DNA of 64,000 nucleotides from DATHTS01 sp041940425 (GTDB taxonomy: Bacteria; Acidobacteriota; Blastocatellia; Pyrinomonadales; Pyrinomonadaceae). Of the stretch, positions 59,904-64,000 are shown piece by piece. The stretch covers positions 1-64,000 of the forward strand of contig JBGTSF010000017.1 of assembly GCA_041940425.1 (NCBI GenBank). The letters run 5' to 3'. The notes under the pieces are model-generated. The model made no database searches, was not told the origin of the DNA, and was given only the letters and a program-made list of their open reading frames with translations. Position 1 is the first letter of the stretch. Each line of letters opens with the position of its first letter. The position numbers and the translations under genes are program-made.

Positions 59904-60407
59904 ATGAAAAAATCTTTATTAAAAACATTCGGTGCGGCATCTCTGGCTTTGATAGCCGTTGTATTGAGCATTCAAATTTACGTTTCCGGTCAGGAAAGCG
60001 ATAGGTCTTTTCGCAGCGGTCTCGAAGGTGTCTGGGAAACCGTCATCACGCCGCGCAACTGTCAGACCGGCGCGCCCGTTGCGCCCCCGTTTCGCGGTCT
60101 GCTGACTTTTCACTCGGACGGCACGCTTGCCGAAGCCAACACTTCGCCGGGCGGTCAGGCGGCGCGCACCGCCGGACACGGCGTCTGGAAACGCGAAAGA
60201 GGCTGGCAGGAATACTCGTTCGCTTTTATGTTCTACCGCTTTAACCCGGACGGAAGTCTGGCGGGAAGCCAGAAGATCCGGCAACTGGTCACGCTCGGCG
60301 AACGCGGCGACGAATTTACGACGACCGGCACGGTCGAAATTCTCGACGCAAACGGCAATACGCTCGTCAACGGCTGTACGACTTCGACCGGCACGAGATT
60401 CGAATAA
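59904..60407 (+). CDS. Secreted protein, unknown
   Basis: 167 residues. Signal peptide about 1-30. The mature part (GLEGVWETVITPRNCQTGAP, LLTFHSDGTLAEANT, ARTAGHGVWKRERGWQEYSF, EFTTTGTVEILDANGN) has the strand pattern of a small lipocalin/YbjN-like beta barrel often found in Acidobacteria. Function unknown. GGAGG before the ATG; transcribed divergently from the wHTH regulator. Confidence 0.75.
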   Translation: MKKSLLKTFGAASLALIAVVLSIQIYVSGQESDRSFRSGLEGVWETVITPRNCQTGAPVAPPFRGLLTFHSDGTLAEANTSPGGQAARTAGHGVWKRERGWQEYSFAFMFYRFNPDGSLAGSQKIRQLVTLGERGDEFTTTGTVEILDANGNTLVNGCTTSTGTRFE

Positions 60408-60414
60408 ACGGCGG

Positions 60415-60459
60415 GAGAAAAGCGTTGCCTTGATCGTGAAATTCAGGAACGCTTTTCTC
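60415..60459 (+). terminator. Hairpin, probable terminator
   Basis: GAGAAAAGCGTT (60415-60426) and AACGCTTTTCTC (60448-60459), perfect 12-nt arms, but no T-run after it. Confidence 0.55.
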
Positions 60460-60500
60460 ATAACGAAGATAATTAAATTTTTGAAAAGAAGGAGTTTACA

Positions 60501-61847
60501 ATGAGAATCAGACCAATTTCAGTTATTTTTTCGATTTTGCTTTTCGGTAACTTGATCGTTTTTTCCCAGACGACCGCCTTTAATTATCAAGGCAGTCTGA
60601 GCGATACGGGAACGCCGCAGGCGACGTATCAGATGCAGTTCAGACTTTTTGACGCGGCGGTCGGCGGCTCGCAGATCGGTGCGACGATAAATAATTCTTC
60701 GGTGGCGGTCAGCGGCGGCGTGTTTTCGGTTTTGCTCGATTTCGGCGCGAATGTTTTTACCGGCACGGACAGATTTCTGGAGATCGGCGTGCGGCGCAGT
60801 GCGAGCGAAAATTACACTATTCTCGCTCCGCGCCAGCAGATCGCTTCGTCGCCGTATTCGGTTCGCACGATCTCGGCGCAGACGGCGGATGTCGCGCTCG
60901 ATTCCCAAAAACTCGGCGGAGTAAATGCGAGCGAGTATGTTACCAATTCGACCGTCGGCAGTTCGTTCATCAGAAATTCAACGACGACGCAGACGGCAAA
61001 TTTCAATATTTCCGGCAATGGGCTGATCGGCGGTTCGGTCGGTCTCGGCACAAGTACGAATCCGAATTTCCGGCTTGAGAGTTTCGGCGCGATCCGTTCA
61101 TTCAGCACATCAGCCGCGCATTTTGTCGCCGAAACGACGGGCGGGACGAACTCGTGGGCGCGGTTTTACGCGCGTTCGCCGAACCGCAGTTGGTTTATGG
61201 GAACGTCGCAGAATTTCAACAATGACCAGTTTTATCTGGTTGACGAAACCGCCGGACAAACCCGAATGGCGGTCTCGACGGGCGGTTTTGTCGGCATCAA
61301 TAATGCCAATCCGCAGACGGGACTCGACCTGCGCGGGACGGGACTTCAGGTTCAGCAGAGAATTACCGACAACACATCAAACAACAGTCTGGTTCTGCAA
61401 GCCGGCGCGGGCGGGAATATGAAGGTAACGGGCTATAACTACAACACCAATTCTGCCGTGCCGCTATATCTCAGCACGGACGGCGCGAACACGGTGATGA
61501 ACAGCGGCGGCGGAAATGTCATGCATCCTGGAACGGGTTATGGTCTGCCGAAAGCAATGCTTTTTGTGCTTGCCGACGGGACGATTTCCTATTGCTACAA
61601 CGGTGTTACTGGAGCAACAACCAGTGGTTGTGGGTTCTCAGCAGAAAGGTTTCCATCAAATACCTATAGGATCGATCTGGGCTTTCAATTAGGTCCGAGA
61701 TTTTTATCGCTTACATCATCTGGGTCGTTTAATCACATCAGTGGAAGATTGTGGAATAATGGAAATCCATTGGTTTTCGTGGATTTTTGGATAACAGGTG
61801 AAACCTCAAGTCAAGTGCCGTCAGATTTCTTTTTGATTGTTTATTAA
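60501..61847 (+). CDS. Secreted tail-fibre-like protein with foreign C-terminus
   Basis: 448 residues. Signal peptide 1-22. Beta-rich body with collagen-free, phage-fibre-like segments (TAFNYQGSLSDTGTPQATYQ, FSVLLDFGANVFTG, TLAPRQQIASSPYSVRT and NPQTGLDLRGTGLQVQQRIT), the style of trimeric fibre or host-range proteins. From about codon 375 (61620) the base use changes: AT-rich, with AGG and ATA codons absent elsewhere, up to the stop. This suggests an exchanged tip domain. GAAGGAG before the ATG. Confidence 0.72.
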   Translation: MRIRPISVIFSILLFGNLIVFSQTTAFNYQGSLSDTGTPQATYQMQFRLFDAAVGGSQIGATINNSSVAVSGGVFSVLLDFGANVFTGTDRFLEIGVRRSASENYTILAPRQQIASSPYSVRTISAQTADVALDSQKLGGVNASEYVTNSTVGSSFIRNSTTTQTANFNISGNGLIGGSVGLGTSTNPNFRLESFGAIRSFSTSAAHFVAETTGGTNSWARFYARSPNRSWFMGTSQNFNNDQFYLVDETAGQTRMAVSTGGFVGINNANPQTGLDLRGTGLQVQQRITDNTSNNSLVLQAGAGGNMKVTGYNYNTNSAVPLYLSTDGANTVMNSGGGNVMHPGTGYGLPKAMLFVLADGTISYCYNGVTGATTSGCGFSAERFPSNTYRIDLGFQLGPRFLSLTSSGSFNHISGRLWNNGNPLVFVDFWITGETSSQVPSDFFLIVY

Positions 61848-61862
61848 TCAAGGAGCAAAAAA

Positions 61863-61985
61863 ATGAAAGCAGTAAAAACCCAAAATGAAACGCATATTTC
61901 CCGCAGGCAATTATTGCAGCTCGCCGGTTTGATGTTCGGCGCTTCGATTGAAAATCTGAATTTAATATGTGGTGTTGTTAGTTAA
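61863..61985 (+). CDS. Small ORF with Tat-like signal (40 residues)
   Basis: MKAVKTQNETHISRRQLLQL then AGLMFGASIENL: an N-terminal basic SRRQLLQLAG stretch like a twin-arginine signal, but with no mature part. AAGGAG stands 7 nt before the ATG, so it is well placed to be translated. It may be a remnant of a longer Tat substrate or a real small protein. AT-rich like the end of the preceding gene. Confidence 0.55.
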   Translation: MKAVKTQNETHISRRQLLQLAGLMFGASIENLNLICGVVS

Positions 61986-62006
61986 GCTAACGAAGGAGAA
62001 TATGTA

Positions 62007-63101
62007 ATGAAAAGCGAAAAAGCCGTATTATCGGCAATCAGTCTGCTATTGCTTTTAGCCATTGCCGTGAATTCCCAGTCGGGCGGTGATTTTTCGATCA
62101 AACGCTCGGTCATCGCGTCGGGCGGCGCGAGTTCGGGCGGCGCGTTATCGGTCAGATCAACCATCGGCGAGCCGGTTACCGGTTCGTCTTCGGGCGGCGC
62201 GGTCTTTACGATTCTGGCGGGATTCCGGGCGGGCGGTTCGACTCCGGTCACCAATCCGCGCCGCGCGCCGTTCGATTTTGACGGCGACGGGCGCACCGAC
62301 ATCTCGATCTTTCGTTCCGCGCCCGGCGAATGGTGGTATATGAAATCTTCGAACAGTCAGGTCTTTGCCGCGCAGTTCGGCTCGTCTTCCGACCGCATCA
62401 TGCCGGCTGATTACACCGGCGATAGAAAAACCGACATCGCTTTCTGGCGACCGGCGGAAGGCACATGGTATATCCTGCGTTCGGAAGACAGCTCGTTTTA
62501 CGCTTTCCCGTTCGGCTCGCCGACCGACATTCCCGCGCCCGGAGACTATGACGGCGACGGCAAAGCGGACGCGGCGGTTTTCCGTCCCTCGACGGCGACC
62601 TGGTTTATCCAGAAATCGAGCGGCGGAATCACGATCCAGCAATTCGGCGCAAACGGCGACATTCCGGCAGTTGCCGATTACGACGGCGACGCGAGATCGG
62701 ACATCGCCATTTTCCGTCCGAACGGAAATTCGGGCAATGCGGAATGGTGGATGTTGAGAAGCAGTCAAGGCTTGTTCGCCGCGGCATTCGGCACGAACAC
62801 GGACAAGCCTGTGCCGGGCGATTACACGGGCGACGGTCGGGCGGACATCGCGTTCTGGCAGCCGTCGGGCGGAAATTGGTTTATCCTCAGAAGCGAGGAT
62901 TCTTCTTACTACGCCTTCCCGTTCGGCGCGGCGGGCGACACGCCCGCGCCGGGCGATTACGACGGCGACGGCAAGTTTGACGCGGCAATTTTCCGCCCGT
63001 CGTCGGCAACGTGGTTCATCCAGCGGTCGAGTTCCGGCGTACAAATTCAGCAATTCGGCGCACCAGGCGACCGTCCCGTTCCCAATGCTTTCGTGCCGTA
63101 A
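62007..63101 (+). CDS. Surface FG-GAP/VCBS-type repeat protein
   Basis: 364 residues. Signal peptide 1-23. After a Ser/Gly-rich region, about six repeats of about 46 residues of the type GDYDGDGKADAAVFRPS, TWFIQKSSGG, IQQFGANGDIP; each has a Ca-binding D-x-D-x-D loop as in FG-GAP/integrin-like propellers. Very characteristic of Blastocatellia secreted proteins. Probably a calcium-stabilised adhesive or surface protein. AAGGAG before the ATG. Confidence 0.88.
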   Translation: MKSEKAVLSAISLLLLLAIAVNSQSGGDFSIKRSVIASGGASSGGALSVRSTIGEPVTGSSSGGAVFTILAGFRAGGSTPVTNPRRAPFDFDGDGRTDISIFRSAPGEWWYMKSSNSQVFAAQFGSSSDRIMPADYTGDRKTDIAFWRPAEGTWYILRSEDSSFYAFPFGSPTDIPAPGDYDGDGKADAAVFRPSTATWFIQKSSGGITIQQFGANGDIPAVADYDGDARSDIAIFRPNGNSGNAEWWMLRSSQGLFAAAFGTNTDKPVPGDYTGDGRADIAFWQPSGGNWFILRSEDSSYYAFPFGAAGDTPAPGDYDGDGKFDAAIFRPSSATWFIQRSSSGVQIQQFGAPGDRPVPNAFVP

Positions 63102-63123
63102 ATCGAAGAATCATTTTTACCGC

Positions 63124-63164
63124 AAAAGAGAGCGTGCCGTTATTCATCCGGTGCGTTCTCTTTT
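63124..63164. terminator. Bidirectional hairpin terminator
   Basis: AAAAGAGAGCG (63124-63134) pairs with CGTTCTCTTTT (63154-63164), one mismatch; T-run on one side, A-run on the other, between convergent genes. Confidence 0.75.
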
Positions 63165-63247
63165 TTACATTGAACCCGTTGGAAAAAAATCTCGAATTTT
63201 CTCCGGTTCAATTAACAGTAATGATTTTCTGGATTTTCAAACAATTT

Positions 63248-64000
63248 CTAAAGAAAATTCATCCGCCGCATCAGATCAATGAAACGCGGCTCGTTTCGGA
63301 GATTGTTCCATTTCGGATCGGCTTTTAGAAAAACCATCAGCACGTTTTTTTCCGTGTAGGCTTTTTCGAGCTGAGCGAGGGCGTTTTCGGTTTCCCCGAG
63401 CGCGTTGTAGATGATGGCGAAATTATATGCCGGAACGTGTTTTTCGTTGGCGGATTTTTGTAGTTCGTTAAGCACCGCTCGCGCCTCTGCCGCATTGCCC
63501 GATTTTGCCAGCGCGTAGGCTTTTTGCGCGACCGCTTCGGAGTTTCCGCCGGAAAACTGCGCCGCTTTTTCCGCTTCGGCGACGGCTTCGGGAAACATTT
63601 TTTGTTCCGCGTAAATTTTTGATAAAACCAGATGCGCGTGCCAGAATGCCGGATCGAGTTCGAGCGTTTTTTGCAGTCTCAAGACGGCTTCGTCCGGTTG
63701 TCCGGCAAAAAATAGAAATTGTCCTTCGGCTGAATTCGTGATGAGCGAAAGCGGATCGAGTTCGCGGGCGCGTTTGACCATCGTCAACGCTTCAGTGTGA
63801 TTTCCGAGATTCGAGTTTAGATGCGCGTAAAAGTATTGCGCTCTTTCATTATGCGGGTCGAGTTCGATGGCGCGTTGATATTTTTTTTCGGCTTCCGCCC
63901 AATTCCAGTCATACCAGAAGGCGATAAATCCGACCGCGACCTGCGCTTCGGGCAGATTCGGATCGAGTTCGAGCGCCTTGAGCGCCGCCGCTTTTCCTTT
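63248..64000 (-). CDS. C-terminal part of a winged-helix/TPR regulator paralogue
   Basis: The frame is open to the window edge, so the N-terminus is outside; 250 residues are visible. All are TPR units (RAIELDPHNERAQYFYAHLN, KRARELDPLSLITNSAEGQF, LQKTLELDPAFWHAHLVLSK) and the end ADPKWNNLRNEPRFIDLMRR matches the end of the gene at 57803-59764. A second member of the same regulator family; the two genes bracket the secreted-protein run 59904-63101. Confidence 0.82.
   Translation of the reverse strand, partial: KGKAAALKALELDPNLPEAQVAVGFIAFWYDWNWAEAEKKYQRAIELDPHNERAQYFYAHLNSNLGNHTEALTMVKRARELDPLSLITNSAEGQFLFFAGQPDEAVLRLQKTLELDPAFWHAHLVLSKIYAEQKMFPEAVAEAEKAAQFSGGNSEAVAQKAYALAKSGNAAEARAVLNELQKSANEKHVPAYNFAIIYNALGETENALAQLEKAYTEKNVLMVFLKADPKWNNLRNEPRFIDLMRRMNFL

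Noticed and set aside
62157..63053. Long minus-strand open frame opposite the FG-GAP-type protein
   Set aside because: Arg-rich repetitive translation that only mirrors the GAC/GGC repeats of the plus-strand gene.
1..64000. tRNA, rRNA, transposase or prophage genes
   Set aside because: Looked for in gaps and frames; none was found by eye. The holin-family gene at 17269 belongs to a chromosomal envelope operon, not a phage.

Overview
The window looks like a piece of the chromosome of a Gram-negative acidobacterium, most likely of the Blastocatellia (Pyrinomonadaceae-like). This is an inference from gene content: winged-helix/TPR membrane regulators, an FG-GAP-like surface protein, lpxI for lipid A, an outer-membrane beta-barrel, a bactofilin, many Sec-exported proteins with short N-terminal signals, and sigma-54 type promoters. 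No rRNA, tRNA, CRISPR array, transposase or prophage was seen.

Layout. 0-9.3 kb: mostly housekeeping (bactofilin, ttcA, serC, a DnaQ-type exonuclease, pyrE, truA, uppS). 9.3-10.2 kb: two stand-alone TIR-domain genes lying between uppS and cdsA. 10.2-18.7 kb: cdsA, an MFS exporter, aspS, a secreted protein behind a sigma-54-like promoter, and a three-gene envelope-stress type operon (holin-family and DUF3618). 18.7-28 kb: serS, a secreted hydrolase, galU, a UbiA prenyltransferase and unrecognised proteins. 28-32 kb: nucleotide-sugar dehydrogenase and UDP-GlcNAc 2-epimerase; the dehydrogenase is interrupted at its catalytic cysteine by a 485-residue intein with a LAGLIDADG endonuclease. 32.1-32.6 kb: a rhodanese lipoprotein whose frame is broken only by one TGA in the C-x-C motif, a probable selenoprotein. 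32.7-46 kb: purF, then a phenylalanine/tyrosine degradation region (fahA, hmgA, hppD, phhA, with a divergent Lrp regulator) into which accessory genes are set: Uma2, a HEPN/partner pair next to a copy of the hmgA 5' end, and a DUF433/DUF5615 toxin-antitoxin pair. 46-57.7 kb: alkA-like glycosylase, a secreted Arg-rich protein behind a near-perfect sigma-54 promoter, rsmI, a porin-like protein, an M28 peptidase, lpxI and umuDC. 57.8-64 kb: two paralogous winged-helix/TPR regulators bracketing a run of secreted proteins.

Across the whole window the gaps between genes hold many hairpins and tandem repeats built on a 7-nt period (nine loci, nearly all with a different 7-mer) or a 9-10-nt period. 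They supply stop codons, a start codon, a ribosome-binding sequence and, in rsmI, coding sequence. Together with the putative selenoprotein, the intein at an active-site cysteine and the HEPN pair, these are the points most worth following up.
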